Assembly (NCBI RefSeq): GCF_000969645.2
Contig: NZ_CP014222.1
Coordinates: 1,555,813 to 1,619,812, forward strand
Direction: 5' to 3'
Origin: Janthinobacterium sp. B9-8
Lineage (GTDB): Bacteria; Pseudomonadota; Gammaproteobacteria; Burkholderiales; Chitinibacteraceae
Length of the DNA: 64,000 nucleotides
Shown: piece by piece, positions 35,045 to 42,802 of the stretch
Numbering within the stretch: position 1 is the stretch's first letter
How the letters are laid out: each line of letters starts with the position of its first letter
The notes under the pieces: generated by a model
Seen by the model: the letters and a program-made list of their open reading frames with translations, nothing else
Told to the model about the DNA's origin: nothing
Database searches by the model: none
Made by a program: the position numbers and the translations under genes

Positions 35045-35492
35045 ATACGCCATCAGCGATATCATGCCGCACTCTGGCAAGATGCTTTTACTCGATTGCG
35101 CCATCGCGGGCAACGACACGCATTTTGAATGCGAAGTCACCATAAACGCAGACAATCTGTTTTTTACCGGCACAGGCGTGGGCGCATGGGTAGGCGTTGA
35201 ATATATGGCACAAACCGTCGCGGCATGGGCAGGCTGGCAAGCTCGATTAGCTGGGCAAACGCCTAAAATCGGTTTCTTACTCGGCAGCCGCCGCTATAGC
35301 TGTAGCGTCAGCGAATTTGCGCTGGGCCAAGTGCTACGCATCCGGATTAGCCGCGCTTTCCAGGCCGACAATGGCTTAGGGCAATTTGATTGCCAAATCT
35401 TGATCAACCAACAAGAAGTCGCCCAAGCCGCACTCACCGTATTTGAGCCACTGGATGCCAGCGCGTTTTTAGCGGAGCGAGCTAAGGGTTAA
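35031..35492 (+). CDS. apeP: Hot-dog 3-hydroxyacyl-ACP dehydratase (ApeP-type)
   Basis: The 153-residue protein begins MQPIEYAISDIMPHSGKMLLLD, the FabZ-like start with the catalytic-region His, then GVEYMAQTVAAWAGW. It removes water in each polyene extension cycle. In a studied aryl-polyene system the ApeP type pairs with ApeI, and the ApeI-like domain here is fused to the ligase at 22917-24650. The ATG at 35031 overlaps apeO by 14 bp. The TTG at 35019 is an unlikely start. Confidence -1.
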   Translation: MQPIEYAISDIMPHSGKMLLLDCAIAGNDTHFECEVTINADNLFFTGTGVGAWVGVEYMAQTVAAWAGWQARLAGQTPKIGFLLGSRRYSCSVSEFALGQVLRIRISRAFQADNGLGQFDCQILINQQEVAQAALTVFEPLDASAFLAERAKG

Positions 35493-35555
35493 AGCTAAAT
35501 AAGGGCGTAAAAAAGCGTCCCCAGTAGAGAAAAGCGGCAAGAGCAAGAGCGCTAA

Positions 35556-35668
35556 GTCTTGAACCACAGAGGGCACAGAGAACACAGAGAACACAGAGAA
35601 AATCACAAAAATAGGCCGGGTTTCTCTGTGTGCTCTGTGTCCTCCTTTTTCTCTGTGGTTCAAGATTT
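35556..35668. repeat. CACAGAG-type inverted-repeat element, copy C
   Basis: This is a compact copy of ~113 bp. The left arm TCTTGAACCACAGAGGG is followed by ACAGAGAACACAGAG words, then a short centre and the complementary right arm ending TCTCTGTGGTTCAAGA. It lies between the apeP and apeQ genes, on the plus-strand transcript if the operon is continuous. Confidence -1.
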
Positions 35669-35718
35669 AGCTCCTTGTACGTACTCAAATAATTAAAAAT
35701 AAACAATGAGAAACAAGC

Positions 35719-36450
35719 ATGACTAATAAAACAATTCTAGTCACAGGCTCCAGCCGGGGCATTGGGCGCTCCATTGCCAAGCGGCTGGCCAAAGATGGCT
35801 TTGATATCGTACTGCATTGCAAGAGCCGCATCGACGCCGCCGCAGAACTTGCAGCCGAAATCACCGCACTAGGCCGAAACTGCCGCGTTCTGCAATTTGA
35901 TGTGACCAATCGCGCCCAGACCGCAGAAGTTTTACTCGCCGATATCGAAGCGCATGGTTGCTACTACGGTGTGGTTTGCAATGCAGGCATCGCAATGGAT
36001 AATGCCTTCCCCGCCATGCCCCCAGAAGACTGGGATGCGGTAATTCATACCAATTTAGATAGTTTTTACAATGTATTGCACCCGCTGACCATGCCGATGG
36101 TGCGGCAGAGAAAACCCGGCCGCATCGTCACTTTGTCTTCTGTTTCTGGCCTGATTGGCAACCGTGGTCAAGTCAATTACAGCGCAGCCAAGGCAGGGAT
36201 TATTGGCGCGACCAAGGCGCTGGCGGTGGAATTAGCCAGCCGTGCCATTACCGTTAACTGCGTAGCACCCGGCTTGATCGACACCGAAATGGTAGACGAG
36301 CGTGTATTAGAAGAAGCGCTGAAAATCATCCCGGCCAAGCGCATGGGCAAACCCGAAGAAGTGGCCGCAGCCGTTAGCTTTTTAATGTCAGACGACGCCG
36401 CCTATATCACGCGTCAGGTGATTTCAGTCAATGGGGGCTTAATAGGATGA
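35719..36450 (+). CDS. apeQ: 3-oxoacyl-ACP reductase (ApeQ-type, FabG family)
   Basis: The 243-residue short-chain dehydrogenase has the cofactor loop TGSSRGIGRSIA at residues ~9-20, the VCNAGIAMD strand, and the catalytic Ser-Tyr-Lys (TLSSVSG and QVNYSAAKAG). It reduces the 3-keto group in each polyene cycle with NADPH. Its stop codon overlaps an ATG at 36447 that begins a duplicated copy of the next gene's start. Confidence -1.
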   Translation: MTNKTILVTGSSRGIGRSIAKRLAKDGFDIVLHCKSRIDAAAELAAEITALGRNCRVLQFDVTNRAQTAEVLLADIEAHGCYYGVVCNAGIAMDNAFPAMPPEDWDAVIHTNLDSFYNVLHPLTMPMVRQRKPGRIVTLSSVSGLIGNRGQVNYSAAKAGIIGATKALAVELASRAITVNCVAPGLIDTEMVDERVLEEALKIIPAKRMGKPEEVAAAVSFLMSDDAAYITRQVISVNGGLIG

Positions 36451-36551
36451 AGCGCGTTGTGATTACCGGCATCGGGGCCAGTCACTCCCCCGCATATGGC
36501 CAGACCAAACCAGAGAAGTCGCTACAGATTTCAGTTAAAGAGGCCTTATAA
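36447..36551 (+). pseudogene. Abortive duplicate of the apeR 5' end (34-codon leader frame)
   Basis: The ATG at 36447 overlaps the apeQ stop (ATGA). The first 32 bases match the true apeR start at 36553 with one difference (acc versus act). After the shared MKRVVITGIGA the frame leaves apeR and ends at TAA 36549-36551, one base before the apeR ATG. The two starts are 106 bp apart, which is not a multiple of three. apeR probably once overlapped apeQ directly, and a ~106-bp duplication/insertion displaced it. The frame may now act only as a coupled leader. Confidence -1.
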
Positions 36552-36552
36552 G

Positions 36553-37779
36553 ATGAAGCGCGTTGTGATTACTGGCATCGGGGCGATCAGCCCGCTTGGC
36601 CATGATTGGAAAACCGTAGAAGCGGCGCTTAAAGCAGGCAAAAACGCCATTCAGATCATGCCAGAATGGCAGGTTTTTGAAGGGCTTAACACCCAACTTG
36701 GCGCACCTGCCGCGCCCTTTGAGCTGCCAGCGCATTACAACCGCAAAAGCACGCGCAGCATGGGACGCGTGGCGCTAATGGCGACTCGCGCCAGTGAATT
36801 GGCGCTGATCGATGCGGGTCTACTCAATGATCCTCTGGTTAAAAGTGGCCAGATGGGCATTTCTTATGGCTCATCGGCTGGTACGCCCAAAGCCATTGGT
36901 GACTTTGGCCGCATGATTGCAGAAAAATCCACCGAAGGCATTAACGCCACCACCTATATCAAAATGATGTCGCACACCGCAGCCGTAAATATCGGCGTGT
37001 TTTTTGGCATTACCGGCCGCATTATCACCACCTCTAGCGCCTGCACATCTAGCAGCCAAGGCATAGGCTATGCCTACGAAACCATCAAATTCGGCAAGCA
37101 GATTGCCATGCTGGCCGGTGGTGCTGAAGAGTTGGATGCCACCGAAGCGGCGGTTTTCGACACCCTATTTGCCACCAGCGTACAAAACGCCACGCCCGAA
37201 ACCACGCCCCGCCCTTTTGACACAAAACGTGATGGCTTGGTGATTGGCGAAGGCGCTGGCACGCTGGTGCTGGAAGAGCTGGAACACGCACTGGCGCGCG
37301 GCGCCCATATTTATGCAGAAATTGCTGGCTTTGGCAGCAATAGCGATGGCACGCATGTGACTCACCCCAACTCCGCCACCATGGCCCAAGCCATTCGCCT
37401 AAGCCTTACAGATGCAGCGCTGCAGCCTAGCGATATTGGCTATATCAATGCCCACGGCACCGCCACCGATCATGGCGACATCGCCGAATCGAAAGCCACC
37501 CATGAGGTATTTGGTGAGCACACGCCAATTAGCTCGCTCAAAAGCTATATGGGCCACACCCTTGGCGCTTGCGGGGCATTAGAGGCATGGATCAGCATCG
37601 AGATGATGAACAGCGGCTGGTTCGCTCCCACAATTAACCTAACCGAGCCTGACGAGCGCTGCGCCGCACTGGATTACATTACCGGCACAGGGCGAGCCAT
37701 TGAATGCGATATCGTCATGAGCAATAACTTTGCATTTGGCGGGATCAATACATCGCTGATTTTTAAGCGCTGGGCTTAA
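36553..37779 (+). CDS. apeR: Beta-ketoacyl-ACP synthase (ApeR-type)
   Basis: The 408-residue ketosynthase has all catalytic residues: Cys in TTSSACTSSSQGIG, His in INAHGTATDHGD, Lys in SSLKSYMG and His in MGHTLGACGALEAW. It is the last enzyme of the KS-DH-KR-KS block. The ATG at 36553 lies one base after the stop of a duplicated leader frame, so translation may be coupled to it (termination-reinitiation). The in-frame ATG at 36496 lies in the inserted sequence and is rejected. Element D follows within ten bases of the stop. Confidence -1.
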   Translation: MKRVVITGIGAISPLGHDWKTVEAALKAGKNAIQIMPEWQVFEGLNTQLGAPAAPFELPAHYNRKSTRSMGRVALMATRASELALIDAGLLNDPLVKSGQMGISYGSSAGTPKAIGDFGRMIAEKSTEGINATTYIKMMSHTAAVNIGVFFGITGRIITTSSACTSSSQGIGYAYETIKFGKQIAMLAGGAEELDATEAAVFDTLFATSVQNATPETTPRPFDTKRDGLVIGEGAGTLVLEELEHALARGAHIYAEIAGFGSNSDGTHVTHPNSATMAQAIRLSLTDAALQPSDIGYINAHGTATDHGDIAESKATHEVFGEHTPISSLKSYMGHTLGACGALEAWISIEMMNSGWFAPTINLTEPDERCAALDYITGTGRAIECDIVMSNNFAFGGINTSLIFKRWA

Positions 37780-37788
37780 GTCTAAAAG

Positions 37789-37967
37789 TTCTGTAGACAC
37801 AGAGATCAATGAGTACACAGAGGGCACAGAGAAAAGCGTTAAGAAAGCGTAAAGACATTGCACTAAGCAAGATCCCAAATGACTCTATTTTGCAGCTTGG
37901 GTTAGCAGGGTTAACTATTTTCTTAGTTTTCTCTGTGTAACTCCGTGCTCTCTGTGGTTCAAGATTT
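37789..37967. repeat. CACAGAG-type inverted-repeat element, copy D (mixed tips)
   Basis: The left tip is TTCTGTAGACACAGAG (copy B subtype), whereas the right tip is CTCTGTGGTTCAAGA (copy A subtype). The arms are ~45 bp and surround ~95 bp of unrelated sequence. The mixed tips suggest recombination between subtypes. It lies between apeR and a secreted-protein gene. Confidence -1.
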
Positions 37968-38023
37968 GGGTTTTGTTCATATACCTAGTTATTACAATCA
38001 AGCAAACACACCAAGGAATAAAA

Positions 38024-38458
38024 ATGAAAAAATTTGCCACTTTATTAATCGCCGGTTTGTTATCGACTTCTGCATTTGCACGCGATACCGTATTACAAAT
38101 CCCATTGGCCGATGTATTGGCAATGCCAGAGGCTCAGGGTAAATTGGATGGTTCGGTTAAGTTTTATTTGGCAGGGCAAAAAACACCGCCAATTACCCAG
38201 CAATTTTCTGAAGATATTTCAAATCCCAAAACCAATGCCTTAGGTAAAAGCGATGAATTTGGCTGCAAATGGGCCGCACTTTCTGCCTTGATCTCTTTTC
38301 AGAATTCAGCCAAACGCGAAGGCGCAAATGCTGTGGTGGATTTGGTGAGTTATTACAAGAAGAACGAAACAAAAAGCGACACCACCATTGAATGCCATGC
38401 AGGTGGATTTATCATTGGCGTAGCATTAAAAGGTCGCTACGCCAAAGTGGCGGAGTAA
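38024..38458 (+). CDS. Secreted protein of unknown function, 'excinuclease ATPase subunit'-like family
   Basis: The 144-residue protein starts at ATG 38024 (AAGGAA upstream) with a signal peptide ending TSAFA. The mature part has DEFGCKWAALSALISFQNSAKREGANAVVDLVSYYK and a second Cys in TIECHAGGF, possibly a disulfide pair. Relatives are often mislabelled as excinuclease subunits, but there is no UvrA-like domain here. Its link to the pigment cluster is only by position. Confidence -1.
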   Translation: MKKFATLLIAGLLSTSAFARDTVLQIPLADVLAMPEAQGKLDGSVKFYLAGQKTPPITQQFSEDISNPKTNALGKSDEFGCKWAALSALISFQNSAKREGANAVVDLVSYYKKNETKSDTTIECHAGGFIIGVALKGRYAKVAE

Positions 38459-38548
38459 TATGCAGGGTTCATGCCCACGCGCATAGATCGTCGGTGTGTG
38501 GGCATAAATACTTGCCCACGCTCCTTCAATAAATATCTGCTATTAGGC

Positions 38549-39256
38549 CTAAGGCTTTTTCAAAGCCACAGGCTCAGCCAGCGTGTAAACATCCACGCCC
38601 TGCTGGGCGAGTAGGGCTTCCAGTGCGGGCATGAGCGCACCGAGTTTTTCTTCTAGCGCATCACGCACGGTATCGACTACCACTTGTGTGGCGCGCTCGA
38701 TTTCTACGTTGAATACGCTGCCAACGCGCTTACCTTCAAAAATGGTCATGCGGCGGGTTTCGGGGATCAGCCATACTTCAAACCAGCAATCTGTTTTATT
38801 GGTGTCCGATACCGTCAGGCTGGCGCCATCCAGGGCGATATACCCCTTGGCGAAAATGTATTTCATCCCGGCTTTGGGCACGCCAATTCTAAAGCAACAG
38901 TTTTCCTGATCTTTACGAATATCTAACAGCGTGGCGGCAAAGTCCACATGGCCGGAGAGCGGATGACCGCCGATTTCGGCACCATCTTTGGCGGCGCGCT
39001 CGGCATTGACATGGCTACCTGCTTTTAATTGCCCTAAGGAGGTTACGCGTAAACTTTGCAACATCACATCAAAGCTGGCTTTATCATCCGCAAAGATCTC
39101 GGTAACCGTCAGGCAAACGCCATCAATCGCCACGCTGGCGCCAATCTGAATATCTTTGCAAAACCCTGCCGGAAAAGCGATGCGAAATGTACGGATACCT
39201 TCCCTGTCATCAATCGCTTCAATCTGAGCAACACCTTGCACAATCCCCGTAAACAT
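38549..39256 (-). CDS. ribE: Riboflavin synthase, alpha chain
   Basis: The enzyme dismutates two lumazine molecules into riboflavin and a pyrimidine. The 235-residue protein begins MFTGIVQGVAQIEAID and shows the two lumazine-binding halves (VAIDGVCLTVTEI; GYIALDGASLTVSDT). A C-terminal tail after EERATQVVV-like sequence extends it slightly beyond the usual ~210 residues. It follows ribD and a zinc-ribbon gene on the same strand, with only the stop-start boundary between them, so the three form one unit. Confidence -1.
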   Translation of the reverse strand: MFTGIVQGVAQIEAIDDREGIRTFRIAFPAGFCKDIQIGASVAIDGVCLTVTEIFADDKASFDVMLQSLRVTSLGQLKAGSHVNAERAAKDGAEIGGHPLSGHVDFAATLLDIRKDQENCCFRIGVPKAGMKYIFAKGYIALDGASLTVSDTNKTDCWFEVWLIPETRRMTIFEGKRVGSVFNVEIERATQVVVDTVRDALEEKLGALMPALEALLAQQGVDVYTLAEPVALKKP

Positions 39257-39430
39257 TTATTCAGTTTCCTTAAAGAGTTCTGGATTTGCTTCGCGCACAC
39301 GCTTCGAAGACTTGAGTAAATTGCAATGATCACAAAAGTAGCTAATCGAGCCGCAAGCCGCGATCACATCGAGGGGCCGCTTACAATCAGGGCAAATCGG
39401 CACGGCTTCTTGCACGCTTTCATTCGGCAT
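39257..39430 (-). CDS. Small zinc-ribbon protein (YfgJ-like)
   Basis: The 57-residue protein from ATG 39430 has two Cys pairs, ICPDCKRPLDVIAACG and YFCDHCNLL. These match the C-terminal ribbon of the YfgJ-type zinc-ribbon family (CPDCxxPLxVxxACG). The function is unknown. It overlaps ribD by 11 bp and abuts ribE, so it is co-translated with riboflavin genes. That position is either chance or points to a regulatory or metal-related role. Confidence -1.
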   Translation of the reverse strand: MPNESVQEAVPICPDCKRPLDVIAACGSISYFCDHCNLLKSSKRVREANPELFKETE

Positions 39431-40547
39431 AAAATTCTCCAATATCAGTGAACCGCAGGGTGAGACGTAAATCGTCTCCAAATAGGCGGCGCTCTAATAC
39501 CTTAGCTTGTAGCTTGTGGTTTAGGTCGGACAAATCAAGCGTAGCGATGCCTTTTGCCGTGTCACCAATCATCACAGGTGCTTGATAAAGCAGCATTTCA
39601 TCCACCAGCCCCGCTTGAAATAGCGCCCCAACTAAAACGCCGCCCGCCTCAACGGTTACTTGGTTGCAGCCTCGGCGGCCTAATTCATTGAGTAAGGCGG
39701 TCAAATCAACACGGCCATGCGCATCGGCCAAAATCATCACTTCGGCCCCTGCGGCTTCTAAAGCCTGACGCTTTGGCTCGTCATCCTGAGCGCCCACAAT
39801 CAATACGCCCGCTTGATTAAATAACTTTGCCTTGATCGGCATTCTAAGCTGGCTGTCAACAACCACACGCAGCGGCTGTCTATCTACCGTAAATTCCCGC
39901 ACCGTTAGCTGAGGGTCATCCGCCAGTACCGTGCCAATACCAGTCAGCATGGCGCAAGATCGGGCACGTAGTTTTTGCACATCAGATCGTGCCGCCGGGC
40001 CGGTAATCCACTGCGATTGCCCATTAACCAGTGCCGTACGGCCATCCAGACTTGCGCCCATTTTTACCGTCAGCCAAGGGCGGGATCGCAGCATGCGGCT
40101 GATAAAACCTTTGTGATGCTCAAGTGCGGCGGCGTGTAAAACGCCTGACTCCACCTCAATCCCTGCCGCCGCCAAGCGCGTCAAGCCTTGGCCCGCCACC
40201 AGCGGATTAGGATCTGTCAGCGCGGCAACCACGCGCACTACACCGGCTTTCACCAAGGCATCAGCGCAAGGCGGTGTGCGGCCATGATGGCTACAAGGCT
40301 CTAGCGTCACGTAAGCCGTAGCACCGCGTGCCAAATCACCCGCAACACTCAAAGCCATGACTTCAGCATGCGCACCAGGAGCCCCCTTCACCACACCACC
40401 ACCCGCAGGCTGACTAAAGCCCGCACCCACCACCTGCCCGTCTTTTACCAATACGCAGCCCACGCAGGGATTAGGCGTCGCACTATTCTGCCCTAAAGCT
40501 GCTTGCCGCAAAGCCAGCTGCATAAATTGATGATCGATCGCGTTCAT
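39420..40547 (-). CDS. ribD: Bifunctional pyrimidine deaminase/reductase of riboflavin synthesis
   Basis: RibD deaminates and then reduces the pyrimidine intermediate of riboflavin synthesis. From ATG 40547 it has 375 residues. The N-terminal zinc deaminase shows GAHAEVMAL and EPCSHHGRTPPCADAL. The C-terminal reductase shows MGASLDGRTA, VLADDPQLTVR and VTVEAGGVLVGAL. A longer frame to 40616 runs into element E and is rejected. It is first in ribD-(zinc ribbon)-ribE. Confidence -1.
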   Translation of the reverse strand: MNAIDHQFMQLALRQAALGQNSATPNPCVGCVLVKDGQVVGAGFSQPAGGGVVKGAPGAHAEVMALSVAGDLARGATAYVTLEPCSHHGRTPPCADALVKAGVVRVVAALTDPNPLVAGQGLTRLAAAGIEVESGVLHAAALEHHKGFISRMLRSRPWLTVKMGASLDGRTALVNGQSQWITGPAARSDVQKLRARSCAMLTGIGTVLADDPQLTVREFTVDRQPLRVVVDSQLRMPIKAKLFNQAGVLIVGAQDDEPKRQALEAAGAEVMILADAHGRVDLTALLNELGRRGCNQVTVEAGGVLVGALFQAGLVDEMLLYQAPVMIGDTAKGIATLDLSDLNHKLQAKVLERRLFGDDLRLTLRFTDIGEFYAE

Positions 40548-40586
40548 TGGCTTCCTAAGCACGAGCACAGGCATAACAAAACCCAC

Positions 40587-40696
40587 ATCTTGAACCACAG
40601 AGGAAAAGGAGGACACAGAGTTTCACAGAGAAAACCAAACTTGGACTTTCTCTGTGAAACTCTGTGCTCTCGGTGTTCTCTGTGGTTCAAGATTTT
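40587..40696. repeat. CACAGAG-type inverted-repeat element, copy E
   Basis: This is a compact ~110-bp copy between nrdR and ribD. The left arm TCTTGAACCACAGAGG continues AGGACACAGAGTTTCACAGAG. The right arm CTCTGTGAAACTCTGTGCTC ends TCTCTGTGGTTCAAGA. The arms pair almost throughout, so a transcript would fold into one long hairpin. Confidence -1.
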
Positions 40697-40739
40697 GCAA
40701 GCGAAAATAAACTTTGAAGGTTAAACATACAGAGGTGTT

Positions 40740-41192
40740 TTATTCCTTACTCACTTCCCGAATCACATCGCGGAAATCGTCGACGTCTTGGAAGGAGCGG
40801 TATACGGAGGCGAAGCGGATGTAGGCGACTTTATCGAGCTTGGCGAGTTCAGACATCACCATTTCGCCAATCTGGCGGCTCATAATTTCTCTGTCACCTA
40901 ATGACAAAGCTTTTTGAATAATGCGTAGGATGGCTTCGTCGACCAAGGGCGTCGGCACAGGGCGTTTATGCAGGGCGCGCTCGAAACTGGTACGGATTTT
41001 TTCCCGATCAAATTCGGCACGCTGACCATTTTGTTTCACCACCTGCGGCAAGCGCACTTCGGCGGTTTCAAACGTGGTAAAGCGTTTATCACAAATCGGA
41101 CAACGACGGCGACGGCGAACCAAGTCGCCTTCATCAGATACACGCGAGTCAGCAACCAGCGTATCAGGGGAACCACAGAAGGGGCACTTCAT
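40740..41192 (-). CDS. nrdR: Transcriptional repressor NrdR
   Basis: NrdR represses ribonucleotide reductase genes in response to dATP/ATP. The 150-residue protein has the N-terminal zinc ribbon [19 protein letters not shown]...[16 protein letters not shown] and a following ATP-cone domain ([16 protein letters not shown]). The ATG at 41192 is preceded in frame by a GTG at 41195, which would add one residue. Elements E and F lie on either side. nrdR is often found next to glyA and ribD, as here. Confidence -1.
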   Translation of the reverse strand: MKCPFCGSPDTLVADSRVSDEGDLVRRRRRCPICDKRFTTFETAEVRLPQVVKQNGQRAEFDREKIRTSFERALHKRPVPTPLVDEAILRIIQKALSLGDREIMSRQIGEMVMSELAKLDKVAYIRFASVYRSFQDVDDFRDVIREVSKE

Positions 41193-41231
41193 CACAACCC
41201 CGCAAAGAACAAGAAAATAGAACTGAAGCTA

Positions 41232-41420
41232 AATCTTGAACCACAGAGGACACAGAGAGCACAAAGGGTCACAGAGAAAATCAAGCATCTGACTTAGCCA
41301 CAGTTTTTCATGATGAAAGAGCTGTTTGCCTCTCCCATCACTTATTATTTATGCTAAGTCAGTCTTACCAAGGTTTTCTCTGTGAAACTCTGTGTCCTCT
41401 GTGCTCTCTGTGGTTTAAGA
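41232..41420. repeat. CACAGAG-type inverted-repeat element, copy F
   Basis: The left arm AATCTTGAACCACAGAGG continues with ACACAGAGAGCACAAAGGG. The right arm starts GGTTTTCTCTGTGAAACTCTG and ends CTCTGTGGTTTAAGA. About 80 bp of unrelated sequence lie in the centre. It fills most of the gap between glyA and nrdR on the minus strand. Confidence -1.
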
Positions 41421-41448
41421 CGTAACAATACTTAAACTACAAAATCAA

Positions 41449-42696
41449 TTAAGCGCCGTAAACTGGGAAGCGCGCTGTCAATTCTTTTACTTTTACTGCA
41501 ACGGCTGCAATGTTTGCTTCATCCGCTGGATTGTCCAGCACGTCTGCAATCAAGTTAGCCACGATCACGGCTTCTGCTTCTTTGAAACCACGGGTCGTGA
41601 TGGCTGGGGAGCCGATACGGATACCAGAAGTCACAAACGGGCTTTCAGGATCGTTTGGAATGGCATTTTTATTGACGGTGATATGCGCTTGGCCCAGTAC
41701 AGCATCAGCCACTTTGCCAGTCAGGCCTTTAGAGCGCAGATCAACTAAGAACATATGCGATTCAGAACGACCAGAAATCACACGCAGGCCACGCTCGATC
41801 AAGGTTGCAGCCATGGCTTGTGCGTTTTTCAGTACTTGCTCTTGGTATGTTTTGAACTCTGGTGTTGCCGCTTCTTTAAATGCCACCGCTTTACCGGCGA
41901 TCACATGCATCAAAGGGCCGCCTTGCAGCGTTGGGAACACATTTGAATTGATCGATTTTTCGAATTCAGCTTTAGCCAAAATCAAACCACCACGCGGGCC
42001 GCGCAATGTTTTATGCGTAGTCGATGTCACAAAGTGAGCGTGTGGCACTGGGTTTGGATAAACGCCTGCCGCGATCAGACCAGCGTAATGCGCCATGTCG
42101 ACCATAAAGTAAGCGCCAACTTTGTCGGCGATTTCACGCATACGCGCCCAATCAAAGCGCAGCGCGTAGGCAGAAGCGCCACCGATCAAGAGCTTAGGCT
42201 TGGTTTCAAGCGCTACACGTTCCATATCGTCATAATCGATTTCTTCATTTTCGTTCAGGCCGTAAGCCACGATATTAAAGAGCTTACCGGATAAATTTGC
42301 TGGCGAGCCGTGTGTCAGGTGACCACCGTGGCCTAGGTTCATACCCATTACGGTATCGCCCGGCTTCAGGATGGAGAAATACACGGCCTGGTTGGCTTGC
42401 GAGCCGGAATGTGGCTGCACATTGGCGTACTCTGCACCAAACAATGCTTTTACGCGATCAATGGCCAACTGCTCAACCGTATCAACAAATTCACAACCAC
42501 CATAAAAACGCTTACCCGGATAACCTTCGGCGTATTTATTAGTCAGTTGCGAGCCTTGAGCTTCCATCACCGCTGGGCTGGTGTAATTTTCTGACGCGAT
42601 CAGCTCGATATGCTCGTGCTGGCGAACAACTTCACCTGCAATGGCAGCGGCTAAATCAGGATCGTATTGGGCGATAGTGGCGGACTTGGAGAACAT
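41449..42696 (-). CDS. glyA: Serine hydroxymethyltransferase
   Basis: GlyA converts serine and tetrahydrofolate to glycine and methylene-tetrahydrofolate using PLP. The 415-residue protein from ATG 42696 has [35 protein letters not shown] and the PLP-lysine loop [18 protein letters not shown]. Length is standard. The longer frame to 42762 adds residues foreign to the family. A purine or glycine control site upstream was looked for and not seen. Confidence -1.
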   Translation of the reverse strand: MFSKSATIAQYDPDLAAAIAGEVVRQHEHIELIASENYTSPAVMEAQGSQLTNKYAEGYPGKRFYGGCEFVDTVEQLAIDRVKALFGAEYANVQPHSGSQANQAVYFSILKPGDTVMGMNLGHGGHLTHGSPANLSGKLFNIVAYGLNENEEIDYDDMERVALETKPKLLIGGASAYALRFDWARMREIADKVGAYFMVDMAHYAGLIAAGVYPNPVPHAHFVTSTTHKTLRGPRGGLILAKAEFEKSINSNVFPTLQGGPLMHVIAGKAVAFKEAATPEFKTYQEQVLKNAQAMAATLIERGLRVISGRSESHMFLVDLRSKGLTGKVADAVLGQAHITVNKNAIPNDPESPFVTSGIRIGSPAITTRGFKEAEAVIVANLIADVLDNPADEANIAAVAVKVKELTARFPVYGA

Positions 42697-42802
42697 AGAG
42701 TTGGCGCTTCCGTAAGTCGGTTGGGAATAGGGAATGCGCAAGATTCTAACACGGACAAGCATTTTTCCAATTGAGGAATTCGCTATTAATCATGATACCC
42801 GC

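Noticed and set aside
38024..38458. Excinuclease ABC subunit
   Set aside because: Homologues carry this label in databases, but the protein is a 144-residue secreted protein without ATPase motifs.
38471..38506. Terminator hairpin TGCCCACGC / GTGTGGGCA after the secreted-protein gene
   Set aside because: The stem is short with a G-T wobble and a long loop, and no T-run follows.
31556..41425. CRISPR array suggested by repeated CACAGAG words
   Set aside because: The words are arranged as inverted arms of separate elements between genes, not as regularly spaced direct repeats with unique spacers, and no cas genes are present.
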